Assembly (NCBI GenBank): GCA_002493305.1
Contig: DKYJ01000021.1
Coordinates: 45,241 to 84,004 of the forward strand
Source: Clostridiales bacterium UBA7103
Lineage (GTDB): Bacteria > Bacillota > Clostridia > Oscillospirales > Oscillospiraceae
Direction of reading: 5' to 3'
Length of the DNA: 38,764 nucleotides
Below are positions 7,871-14,725 of the stretch, in pieces. Below the pieces are notes generated by a model. It did not search any database, was not told where the DNA came from, and was given only the letters and a program-made list of their open reading frames with translations. Each line of letters begins with the position of its first letter. The stretch's first letter is position 1. The position numbers were made by a program, and so were the translations under genes.

Positions 7871-9078
7871 TATTTTTCAAGATTTTTTCTTATAACCGCG
7901 TATTTTGGCGCGGCGCATGGGAGCTTGATATGTATATTCATCTGGGCGTGGCGGGTGTCCTCCAACTCCGCGCCCTCATCGTCGTACATATGCTCCACCG
8001 TAAACTCCACAGGCCGTTTACCCGGCAAAAGCAGTTCAAGCCTGTCTCCTTTATAAAACTTGTTGCGCTGGCTCAATACCGCGTTTCCGTCCTCATCACA
8101 GCTCTGGACAATAGCAGCCACTTCCGCATCGGAAAAATAGCTTGCCTCGGCATAGTGCTGCCCGGGGTCTCCGAAATAAAAGCCTGTGCAATAGGGCCGG
8201 TGACTGACCTTCTCGGTCTCTCTGACCCACATTGGGTCAAGACTCTCGCCTTCCTTCGCCGCATCTATCGCCTTGCGATAGGCATTGGTGACAACGGCGG
8301 CATAGTAGGATGACTTCATGCGCCCTTCTATCTTAAAGCTCTCAACGCCCGCGTCAATAAGCTCTGGGATGTGCTCTATCATGCGCATATCCCTCGAGTT
8401 CATGATAAATGTGCCGCCGTCCTCGGTGATTTCAAAATATTCCCCCGGCCGTTTCTCTTCAACCAGGTGATATTTCCATCGGCATGGCTGAGCGCACATG
8501 CCCCGGTTTGCGTCCCTGCCGGTCAGATAATTTGACAGCAGACAGCGCCCGGAGAAGGACACGCACATAGCTCCGTGGACAAAGGCTTCCAGCCTAAGCT
8601 CTTTTGGAGTATTTGCGCGTATCCTGCGGATATCCTCAACAGGTGTTTCCCTCGCGAGAACAACGGTATCAGCTCCCATGTCAAAAAGCACATTCGCAGT
8701 CTCGCTGTTGATAACGCCCAACTGTGTGCTCACATGCAGGGCCACCTTCGGCGCGTATTTTTTGGCAAGGCGCATGACGCCAAGGTCGGCTATTATCAGT
8801 GCATCTGCCCCGGCATCCTGTAAAAATTCCAGATACTCCGGAAGGAGCTTCGTCTCACTCTCCCTCGGCAGAGTGTTGCATGTGATGTACACCTTAGAAC
8901 CTTTTTCATGGGCAAGATGCACTGCTGTGCGAAGCTGCTCATCGTCAAAATTCACTGTCGAGGCGCGCATACCAAAAGCGCGCCCCGCCAGGTAAACCGC
9001 GTCCGCTCCGTAGAGCAGCGCCATGTTCAGCCGCTCCATGTCCCCGGCCGGGGACAGCAACTCCAATGCATCAGCCAT
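7870..9078 (-). CDS. trhP: peptidase U32-family tRNA hydroxylation protein TrhP
   Basis: A 402-aa U32-family protein. It begins with the family signature ELLSPAGDMERLNMALLYGADAVYLAG, contains the iron-sulfur-associated segment CAQPCRWKYHL, and ends with the small beta-barrel tail of the longer paralogue (YrrO type). These proteins, once labelled collagenases, are now known to act with prephenate in 5-hydroxyuridine formation at the wobble position of tRNAs. The start at ATG 9078 overlaps the mltG stop by 8 nt (ATGGCTGA). The longer frame to 9159 merely runs inside mltG. There is no clear ribosome binding site, so translational coupling is likely. The mltG - trhP order recalls Bacillus yrrL-yrrN-yrrO, but only one U32 gene is present here. 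Confidence 0.88.
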   Translation of the reverse strand: MADALELLSPAGDMERLNMALLYGADAVYLAGRAFGMRASTVNFDDEQLRTAVHLAHEKGSKVYITCNTLPRESETKLLPEYLEFLQDAGADALIIADLGVMRLAKKYAPKVALHVSTQLGVINSETANVLFDMGADTVVLARETPVEDIRRIRANTPKELRLEAFVHGAMCVSFSGRCLLSNYLTGRDANRGMCAQPCRWKYHLVEEKRPGEYFEITEDGGTFIMNSRDMRMIEHIPELIDAGVESFKIEGRMKSSYYAAVVTNAYRKAIDAAKEGESLDPMWVRETEKVSHRPYCTGFYFGDPGQHYAEASYFSDAEVAAIVQSCDEDGNAVLSQRNKFYKGDRLELLLPGKRPVEFTVEHMYDDEGAELEDTRHAQMNIHIKLPCAAPKYAVIRKNLEK

Positions 9079-10348
9079 AGTTTTGCGTAGCGGCAAAGGC
9101 CTGCTGGTCGCCGAGATTTGTGAAGAAGCGGTGAGTGCCTGTCTCAGTGTCAAGGGCATAGTAATAATAGCCCGTGGACTCCGGCTGGAGGGCCGCTGTC
9201 ATTGAAGCAAGACCCGGGCTGCATATGGGAGTAGGCGTAAGTCCGGTGTAAACACGGGTATTATATTGGCTGTCAACCTCAAGCATCTCCGCAGTGGGGC
9301 CGCCCTCATGATCGGGATACAGGTAGAGTATCGTCGCATCTATGCCCAGAGGCATACCAGCATTGAGTCGGTTGTAAATAACTGAGGCAATAGTGGCTCG
9401 CTCTTCATCGTTCGCCGCTTCCTTTTCTATCATGGAGGCAATGGTAACCGCGTCCTTTATGCTCAGGCCCATATTGCTTGCGCGGTTTATCATGTCCGCG
9501 TCGAGCTTATTGTAGAACACCATAAGGAACTTGTTGATAACGCTGGACGCCTGCTCGCCCACATAGAATTGATAGGTGTCCGGGAAGAGGAAACCTTCAA
9601 GCCTTGAGGCCTCACCTTCAGGCAGACCCTCAAGGAAGCTGTAATTGAACTTATAATTTGCAGCAGCGTCCATAAGGTCGTCATAGCCGCACACCTTATT
9701 CTCCTCGAGGCGGCGGAAGATCTGCTCCATCGTGAAGCCTTCGGGTATCGTAACATCAACCGTCAGCGCAGAGTCGGAGCCAGAGCGCATATTCTGGATC
9801 AGGGCGCGGTAGTCGAAACTGGAGGATAGCTCATATTCGCCGGGATTGACCTTCCTGTCGGCGTGGGATATCTTGCAGAAAGCCTCAAACAGCCAGTCGT
9901 ATTCAATAAGCCCCGCCTGCTTGAGCGTGTCCGCAATATACTCGATATTTGCGGAGGTGATTCGCTCCGTACCGGTTACATTTCCGTCCTCATCCAGCTT
10001 GTCGACAGTCTTTGATTCGAAAATACTTGAGGGCAGGTTCACCGTGGCTGTGAAGTTGTCCTTATTCAGCGCCAGCATATCACTGGCAGCCATCCACGCA
10101 AAACAGGCCAGTACAACGCTTATGCAGATGATAAAGACAAAATACATTATTCCGCCAAGGCAGCCGGAACGTGACTCTCGGCCGCGCCTGATTGGACGGT
10201 AATCCCGTTCGCTCTCAGGCTTTTCATCCTTGGGCCTGGTTTCCTGTTTTTTCTCAGCAGCTTTTTTGCTCTGATCTAAATTGAGCTTTCCTGTGTGCTC
10301 GTCCTGAGCGCGGAAAACCTCGTTTATCTTTTCAATGTCTTCAGGCAT
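9071..10348 (-). CDS. mltG: endolytic murein transglycosylase MltG
   Basis: A 425-aa membrane-anchored protein. A charged cytoplasmic N-terminus (1-62, Lys/Glu/Arg-rich) is followed by one transmembrane segment (about 65-88) and an extracellular YceG domain. The catalytic glutamate lies in MIEKEAANDEERA (Glu308), followed by SVIYNRLNAGMPLGIDATILY. MltG cleaves nascent glycan strands near the membrane and sets chain length. The start at ATG 10348 is chosen because AAGGAGG lies 6 nt upstream, and the further 28 upstream codons look non-coding. First gene of the mltG-trhP pair. A possible -10 (CATAAT, near 10398) lies upstream but no convincing -35. Confidence 0.95.
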   Translation of the reverse strand: MPEDIEKINEVFRAQDEHTGKLNLDQSKKAAEKKQETRPKDEKPESERDYRPIRRGRESRSGCLGGIMYFVFIICISVVLACFAWMAASDMLALNKDNFTATVNLPSSIFESKTVDKLDEDGNVTGTERITSANIEYIADTLKQAGLIEYDWLFEAFCKISHADRKVNPGEYELSSSFDYRALIQNMRSGSDSALTVDVTIPEGFTMEQIFRRLEENKVCGYDDLMDAAANYKFNYSFLEGLPEGEASRLEGFLFPDTYQFYVGEQASSVINKFLMVFYNKLDADMINRASNMGLSIKDAVTIASMIEKEAANDEERATIASVIYNRLNAGMPLGIDATILYLYPDHEGGPTAEMLEVDSQYNTRVYTGLTPTPICSPGLASMTAALQPESTGYYYYALDTETGTHRFFTNLGDQQAFAATQNYG

Positions 10349-10506
10349 ATTTGCCTCCTTAATACTCGTGTAACAGCTTTTAACGGTGCAGCATATTATG
10401 GCTCGAGCGGCACGAAAACGCCGCCAGTACATCTCAGGATACGACCTCAGCCCTACCGCGCAGGGCGTGGCAGCTAAAGTTTCAAGCGCGGAGAAAGGGA
10501 CTAATT

Positions 10507-10656
10507 ATGTTCTGCAACGGTTGTAACAACAGCTCTCTCTGGATCATCATTCTCATAATCATCCTCTTCGGCTGCGGTGGCTGCGGCTTCAACAGCGGCT
10601 GCGGCTGCAATAACAACTGCGGCTGCGACAACAACAGCTGCGGCTGCGGCTGCTAA
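10507..10656 (+). CDS. 49-aa Cys/Gly-rich small membrane protein
   Basis: A 49-codon ORF transcribed away from mltG. The N-terminus MFCNGCNNSS precedes a single hydrophobic helix (LWIIILIIILF, about 11-21). The C-terminal tail is built almost entirely of Gly, Cys and Asn, with repeated CGC motifs (14 Cys in total). Short Clostridial ORFs of this design are often labelled chorion-class high-cysteine or spore-coat-like proteins; the true function is unknown. Support comes from GGAGAAAGGGA about 6 nt before the ATG, a strong terminator 14 nt after the TAA, and codon-regular structure. A metal-binding or disulphide-cross-linked spore-surface role is inference. Confidence 0.75.
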   Translation: MFCNGCNNSSLWIIILIIILFGCGGCGFNSGCGCNNNCGCDNNSCGCGC

Positions 10657-10670
10657 GCGATTTACCTCAG

Positions 10671-10698
10671 GGGCTTCTTCGGAAGCCCTTTTTATTTT
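10671..10698 (+). terminator. terminator of the Cys-rich gene
   Basis: GGGCTTC (10671-10677), TTCG tetraloop, GAAGCCC (10682-10688), then TTTTTATTTT. A classic intrinsic terminator on the plus strand. It overlaps the 3' end of the converging tmk gene, but on the minus strand the hairpin is not followed by a U run. Confidence 0.93.
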
Positions 10699-11363
10699 AT
10701 CGCGTCTAAAATAATTCGGTAGATCTCCGCGTTCTTCTCGTCCACATCGCGCTCCTGCCCGCCACTCATGAATGGTATGCGCTTCCAGCCGTAATACTCC
10801 GCGGCTTTGTCCGCAGTACGCAGGCAGCGCTCAAGATAGCCTATATCCTTCTCATGGATATCGGCGCTGCTGTTTGTCTTTGCTTCTCTGCGGCGCATAC
10901 GTGCAGCTGAGGTCTGCACATCCACATCAAGGTAAATTACCAGATCCGGCACAGGCAGACCCATGTGCTTATGTTCAAGATCATACAGCCAGGCGAAAAA
11001 GCCCTCCTGCTCCTCTTCCGGGAGCTTACAGCCCTGATGCACAGCGTTTGAGGTTGTGTATCTGTCAGATAGGATCATTCCGCCGTTATTGTATATCTCA
11101 CCCCAGTCCGTGCGGTACGAGGCAAAACGATCCACCGCGTAGAAGGTGGACGCCGCGTAAGGGTCAACATCATTGGGGTGCGCACCGAACTCCCCGCCCA
11201 GATACATGCGGATAAGGGCGCTGCTCTCCTTGTCATAGCGTGGAAACTCAATATGATTATAGACTATTCCGTCATTTTCCATTCTTGCGCAGAGTCTGCG
11301 ATACTGCGCGGACTTGCCGCTGCCGTCAATGCCCTCTAAAACAATCAGCTTTCCTTTGCTCAT
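10692..11363 (-). CDS. tmk: thymidylate kinase-like deoxynucleotide kinase
   Basis: A 223-aa P-loop kinase. The Walker A motif is GIDGSGKS (residues 11-18), followed by FPRYDKESS, the substrate-side DRYTTSNAVHQ, and an Arg-rich lid (ARMRRREAKT). It would phosphorylate dTMP to dTDP in the cytoplasm. The start at ATG 11363 has GGAG 5-6 nt upstream, and the longer frame (11387) has no such site. It follows the sirtuin gene by 44 nt and probably shares its promoter. The lid and the stretch MYLGGEFGAHPNDVDPYAAS are typical of a Clostridial TMK subgroup, so a broader deoxynucleoside monophosphate specificity is possible. Confidence 0.88.
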   Translation of the reverse strand: MSKGKLIVLEGIDGSGKSAQYRRLCARMENDGIVYNHIEFPRYDKESSALIRMYLGGEFGAHPNDVDPYAASTFYAVDRFASYRTDWGEIYNNGGMILSDRYTTSNAVHQGCKLPEEEQEGFFAWLYDLEHKHMGLPVPDLVIYLDVDVQTSAARMRRREAKTNSSADIHEKDIGYLERCLRTADKAAEYYGWKRIPFMSGGQERDVDEKNAEIYRIILDAIK

Positions 11364-11407
11364 TATTGCTCCATCCACCCCGCTCATTGGGGATAATATA
11401 TTCTATC

Positions 11408-12124
11408 TCACAATTGTGAAAACACCTGGCCGATCTTCTCATGAATGACGAGATCAGCATAGCTGTCGAAAGGCGTCTCGCTCAAATTCACAAGGGCAAG
11501 CTTATTGCCCTTGTAGTAGTTTATAAGCCCCGCCGCCGGATACACATTCAGCGATGTGCCGCCCACGATAAGCACATCTGCCTTGCGTATACAGTCAATA
11601 GCGGCAGTAAGTACGCTCTCATCAAGCGGCTCCTCATAGAGAACTATATCGGGTCTGATAACACCGCCGCAGCCGCACCTAGGCACACCGTTACCGTGGT
11701 TTATAAGCTCCGCAGGGTATATCTTCCGGCATTTGGAACAGTAGGCTCGCAGGATACTGCCGTGCAGCTCAAGCACATTCTTGCTGCCCGCCGCCTGATG
11801 CAGCCCGTCAATATTCTGGGTCACAACAGCATTGAGCTTCCCCTCCCGCTCAAGCTGGGCAAGCCGGATATGGGCGGAGTTGGGCTTTACATTCTCAATG
11901 ACCAGCTTTTCCCTGTGGAAGCGGTAATACTCCTCCGGGTCTCGGTCAAAAAAACTGCGGCTGAGTATGGTCTCCGGCGGGTAGCGCCATTTCTGGCTAT
12001 ACAGCCCGTCCACACTGCGAAAGTCCGGTATGCCGCTCTCAGTGCTCACACCCGCACCGCCGAAGAAAACAATGTTATTGCTCTCCTCCACCCATTTTTT
12101 TAGCTGTTGAATTCCGCTGTCCAC
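11408..12124 (-). CDS. Sir2-family NAD-dependent protein deacylase
   Basis: A 238-aa sirtuin. The NAD-binding motif GAGVSTESGIPDFR (23-36), TQNIDGLHQ (102-110) and the catalytic His in ELHGS (His121) are intact. A zinc site is formed by Cys129, Cys132, Cys150 and Cys152, the second pair being CxC rather than CxxC. It removes acyl groups from lysine using NAD, giving O-acyl-ADP-ribose and nicotinamide. The start is GTG at 12124, preceded by GGGGGTG about 8 nt upstream. A good sigma-A promoter lies at 12162-12190. First of a two-gene unit with tmk; I see no acetyltransferase or acetyl-CoA synthetase partner nearby. Confidence 0.94.
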   Translation of the reverse strand: MDSGIQQLKKWVEESNNIVFFGGAGVSTESGIPDFRSVDGLYSQKWRYPPETILSRSFFDRDPEEYYRFHREKLVIENVKPNSAHIRLAQLEREGKLNAVVTQNIDGLHQAAGSKNVLELHGSILRAYCSKCRKIYPAELINHGNGVPRCGCGGVIRPDIVLYEEPLDESVLTAAIDCIRKADVLIVGGTSLNVYPAAGLINYYKGNKLALVNLSETPFDSYADLVIHEKIGQVFSQL

Positions 12125-12161
12125 GGCGAATCACCCCCAAATCCGGTTTTCATACGCAGGT

Positions 12162-12190
12162 ATTATACACTCTGCCGGCTTAAATGGCAA
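12162..12190 (-). promoter_or_regulatory. sigma-A promoter of the sirtuin-tmk unit
   Basis: TTGCCA (12185-12190) and TATAAT (12162-12167) with exactly 17 bp between them, about 38 bp upstream of the GTG start, on the minus strand. Confidence 0.8.
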
Positions 12191-12229
12191 TGATTTGGCG
12201 GACATCTTAGGTTTTTTTATAATTTGTTC

Positions 12230-12598
12230 TTATTTTATTGCTGTTCCAATATGTCTATCCAATCTCCAGTCAGGCGCGGTTCCATCATCTGCCCAATATT
12301 CATCAAGCGCCGTGATTTTGCCGTCAATAACCCTAATGAAAGATGTCACATGAAATGATAATGACCTGTCATTGGGATATACGTGAGTTACTGTAATAAA
12401 CAGATCTCCAAATTTTTCGACCCGTTCAACCTCACCATTCCAACTGCCCGGATACTCACAATTTGCAACAATAAATTCCTCCACATTAAAGTGCTCATTC
12501 GTGCAATGCCAATTTATATATGCATCCTCGCGAAAGAATTCTCTTACAGCATCCGCATCCTGCCTTATAACGGCCTTCCAAAATTCGTGTATATCCAC
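12230..12598 (-). CDS. SnoaL/NTF2-like family protein
   Basis: A 122-aa protein with the cone-shaped NTF2-like pattern. The opening helix FWKAVIRQDADAVREFFREDAYINWHCTNE is followed by strands ending in SFIRVIDGKITALDEYWAD, where the Asp/Glu-Tyr-Trp end is typical of SnoaL-type pockets. Such proteins are small-molecule binding or isomerising proteins of varied function, so no substrate can be assigned. It begins 4 nt after the MFS exporter stop and is clearly co-transcribed. A role in handling the exported compound is only a guess. No clear terminator is visible after it. Confidence 0.8.
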   Translation of the reverse strand: MDIHEFWKAVIRQDADAVREFFREDAYINWHCTNEHFNVEEFIVANCEYPGSWNGEVERVEKFGDLFITVTHVYPNDRSLSFHVTSFIRVIDGKITALDEYWADDGTAPDWRLDRHIGTAIK

Positions 12599-12602
12599 AA
12601 AG

Positions 12603-13916
12603 CTACTTCCTTTCCTCCAAATTCTCCAGCATGGCGAATTCGTCGCTCCATCTGTATTTTTTTAGCAACGCGTTGAAAATCAAGTACACCGCAACCCCGG
12701 TGAGACCGATCACAAAAAACAGCATCGCGGCGCCTGAGCCTTTGCCCACTCCGAAAAGGGATGACAGCAAGCCGGTTAATGGCTGCGCCGCCATCAGAGG
12801 TTCAAAAACACTGTCCACAAGCAGCCCTCCCAACAGGAAACCTATTGGTATAGTGAAAAATTGCAGAGTGTTTCGGCAGGAGTACACCCTCCCCTGCATG
12901 TCAACGGGTATGCTGCTTCTAAAGATAACATCAAGATTTGCGTTCATGATCGGTATGGACAGCCAGCCTAAAACAGCGCCAACGCACCAAAGCAGCGGAG
13001 TCTTACCAAAGGCTAAAAGAAAATTTTCACTGCTCATTGATAAAAGCAGGCAGACAGAAATAGCCTTTACCCTATTTTTCGGCGCGGGAAAAACCGTAAC
13101 AAGCACACTGCCCACCAGTGTTGCAATGCCAACACAGGTGTTTACAATGCCTAAAATCGTCTCCCCGCCGTTTTCTTTGGATAAAATCATGGCGGGAAGC
13201 GCCGCGTCATAAACCGAGGCCACCAGATTTATACACGCAAGGTACATGATAAGGGTCAGAATCAGGGGATTTTCCCGAAGCCAGGTCAGCCCCTCATGCG
13301 CCGCTGTCAGCACTCCTTCTTTAGCTTTACCTGATTCGCAGCTTTCAGGAATATGTATAAACAGCATCAGTGTCAAAAAAGCCAGAAGGAAGGTCAAAAG
13401 ATCCACCACGACCACCATATCCATACCCGCAAACGCAAAAAGAGCAGTTGCAAATATCGGGGTGAGTATCGAGTTGAGGGACTGTGAGAATGAGCGCAGT
13501 CCGCTGGTTTTCTGATAATAGTCTTTCGGTATCAGCAAGGTGGCCGCGACCTCACCCGCCGGCTGCTGAATGGTATTCATCAGTCCGTTCAGGGCGTTTA
13601 GTAAATAAAGATGCCATTCGCTCAGAGTTTCTGTTTTGATGAGGAAGAATACGGCGGCAGTACTGAGCGCCGCGAGCAGATCACAGACAAGCATTGTGCG
13701 CTTCTTGTTCCATCTGTCGGTCAAAGCGCCTGCAAACACGCTCATTATCACATAGGGAGCGTAGGAGCAGACAGATAAAAGCGCGGTTTTCAGCGCCGAA
13801 CCGCTGCGCAAATAAAGCCACAGCACAAGTGCGTAGCTTGTCATGCCGCTGCCAAGCGCGGAAAGCGCCTGCGTACTCCAAAGCATCAGATACGGTCTAA
13901 GTTGTTTATTTTTCAT
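12603..13916 (-). CDS. MFS efflux transporter (MefA/MFS_3-like)
   Basis: A 437-aa protein with about 12 membrane spans. The N-terminal half carries GALTDRWNKKRTMLVCD, the MFS loop 2-3 motif. The overall pattern (LWSTQALSALGSGMTSYALVLWLY, then QQPAGEVAATLLIPKDYYQKTSGLRSFSQS) matches the MFS_3 group that includes macrolide exporters such as Mef and enterobactin exporter EntS. A drug or metabolite is probably exported by proton antiport; the substrate is unknown. The start at ATG 13916 has AAAGGAG 10 nt upstream, and the 18 codons further upstream run through a palindrome and leader. Forms an operon with the NTF2-like gene. Confidence 0.87.
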   Translation of the reverse strand: MKNKQLRPYLMLWSTQALSALGSGMTSYALVLWLYLRSGSALKTALLSVCSYAPYVIMSVFAGALTDRWNKKRTMLVCDLLAALSTAAVFFLIKTETLSEWHLYLLNALNGLMNTIQQPAGEVAATLLIPKDYYQKTSGLRSFSQSLNSILTPIFATALFAFAGMDMVVVVDLLTFLLAFLTLMLFIHIPESCESGKAKEGVLTAAHEGLTWLRENPLILTLIMYLACINLVASVYDAALPAMILSKENGGETILGIVNTCVGIATLVGSVLVTVFPAPKNRVKAISVCLLLSMSSENFLLAFGKTPLLWCVGAVLGWLSIPIMNANLDVIFRSSIPVDMQGRVYSCRNTLQFFTIPIGFLLGGLLVDSVFEPLMAAQPLTGLLSSLFGVGKGSGAAMLFFVIGLTGVAVYLIFNALLKKYRWSDEFAMLENLEERK

Positions 13917-14062
13917 TTTGAATTTGCTCCTTTGTTTTTTTGTATACAAAGTTGCAAAGTCCGAGGACACAGCCGTCAGGCTGAATTACCCTCCATGCAG
14001 TGTCCTCAAACCTTGCATGGAGCATAAACAATGCAGAACTTCATCTTTTACCTCACAACAGG
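13917..14062 (-). promoter_or_regulatory. structured leader of the MFS exporter
   Basis: On the minus strand the leader holds hairpin A (CTCCATGCA 14014-14022 with TGCATGGAG 13991-13999). The loop of hairpin A contains GAGGACAC (14000-14007), which is fully complementary to GTGTCCTC (13963-13970) downstream. The two pairings could form a pseudoknot or a switch. A small AGCC/GGCT hairpin lies between them. A 12-bp perfect palindrome TTTGTATACAAA (13939-13950) sits just upstream of the ribosome binding site and is a candidate repressor operator. No Rfam family is recognised and no clean promoter is visible. Confidence 0.5.
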
Positions 14063-14100
14063 AAAAAGCTCCGCAGGTTGGCACTGCCGCCATGCGGAGC
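14063..14100 (-). terminator. terminator after the cyclodeaminase-like gene
   Basis: GCTCCGCA (14093-14100) pairs with TGCGGAGC (14068-14075) on the minus strand, followed by TTTTT (14063-14067). It lies 10 nt after the stop of the 14111-14713 gene and separates the prfC unit from the MFS exporter leader. Confidence 0.85.
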
Positions 14101-14110
14101 TTCATCGTTT

Positions 14111-14713
14111 TTATAGGCAGCTGGCGATTATCTCATTATAAACCGCCGTGTACTGCTCAATGCTTATCTCATTTTCACGCTTTGCAACAAAGCGATAAGT
14201 CTCGTCCCTGCTCTGCCCTGCGATAAACCGGTTGTAGCTTGCGGCGCACTTCATGGCGGCAAGCGCCGTTTCTGCTGCCTCGGCGATAAAGCGCCTCGCC
14301 TCGTCAACAGCCATATCCGAAAGCTCACGCATAAGGTCGAGAGAATTGCCCATCATGTTGACTATCTCATTGGTGATGGAGACTGCCACCTGCCGTGAGG
14401 CCTCGATCGTGCGTTCGTCTGAGCCGTCGGCGATGTGCTTTTTCATGGGTGCACGTGCTTTGACATCTTCATCGATAAGGCAGATCATATACTCTCTTAT
14501 CTTTGCGGCGTTTCTCTGAATGTAATCAAGCCTTTCGCCGTTCTGAGCCTTCTGGCAGATGCCAGCCGCGCGGCAGAGCAGAGCCGCGGCAGTCGCCGCT
14601 TCCATAGCAGCAGCGCTGCCGGTGTCCAGCTTGCTGTCAGGATCGGCAATGAGCTTTGTCAGTTCATCGGCGGTCTTGGTCTTGTAAATTTCGATAACTA
14701 TTTTTTCAGCCAT
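14111..14713 (-). CDS. cyclodeaminase/cyclohydrolase (FTCD-C/FchA-like) protein
   Basis: A 200-aa all-helical protein. The N-terminal segment LDTGSAAAMEAATAAALLCRAA fits the Gly/Ala-rich helix start of the FTCD C-terminal domain family (normally PGGGSVAA), followed by long amphipathic helices. Family members are formimino-THF cyclodeaminases or methenyl-THF cyclohydrolases acting on folate one-carbon units. Here the usual PGGGS is altered to DTGSA, so activity is uncertain. It has a strong GAGGAGGT site and starts 12 nt after prfC. The terminator at 14063-14100 ends the unit. No hutH or ftcD neighbour is present to specify the pathway. Confidence 0.72.
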   Translation of the reverse strand: MAEKIVIEIYKTKTADELTKLIADPDSKLDTGSAAAMEAATAAALLCRAAGICQKAQNGERLDYIQRNAAKIREYMICLIDEDVKARAPMKKHIADGSDERTIEASRQVAVSITNEIVNMMGNSLDLMRELSDMAVDEARRFIAEAAETALAAMKCAASYNRFIAGQSRDETYRFVAKRENEISIEQYTAVYNEIIASCL

Positions 14714-14725
14714 GGTAATACCTCC

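Noticed and set aside
7870..9078. Calling the U32 protein a collagenase
   Set aside because: The long form with the C-terminal barrel next to mltG fits the tRNA hydroxylation group (TrhP) better, and no protease evidence is visible.
10570..10653. GGCTGC repeats as a tandem repeat or CRISPR-like element
   Set aside because: They are Gly-Cys codons of the small Cys-rich protein, in frame throughout, with no spacer structure.
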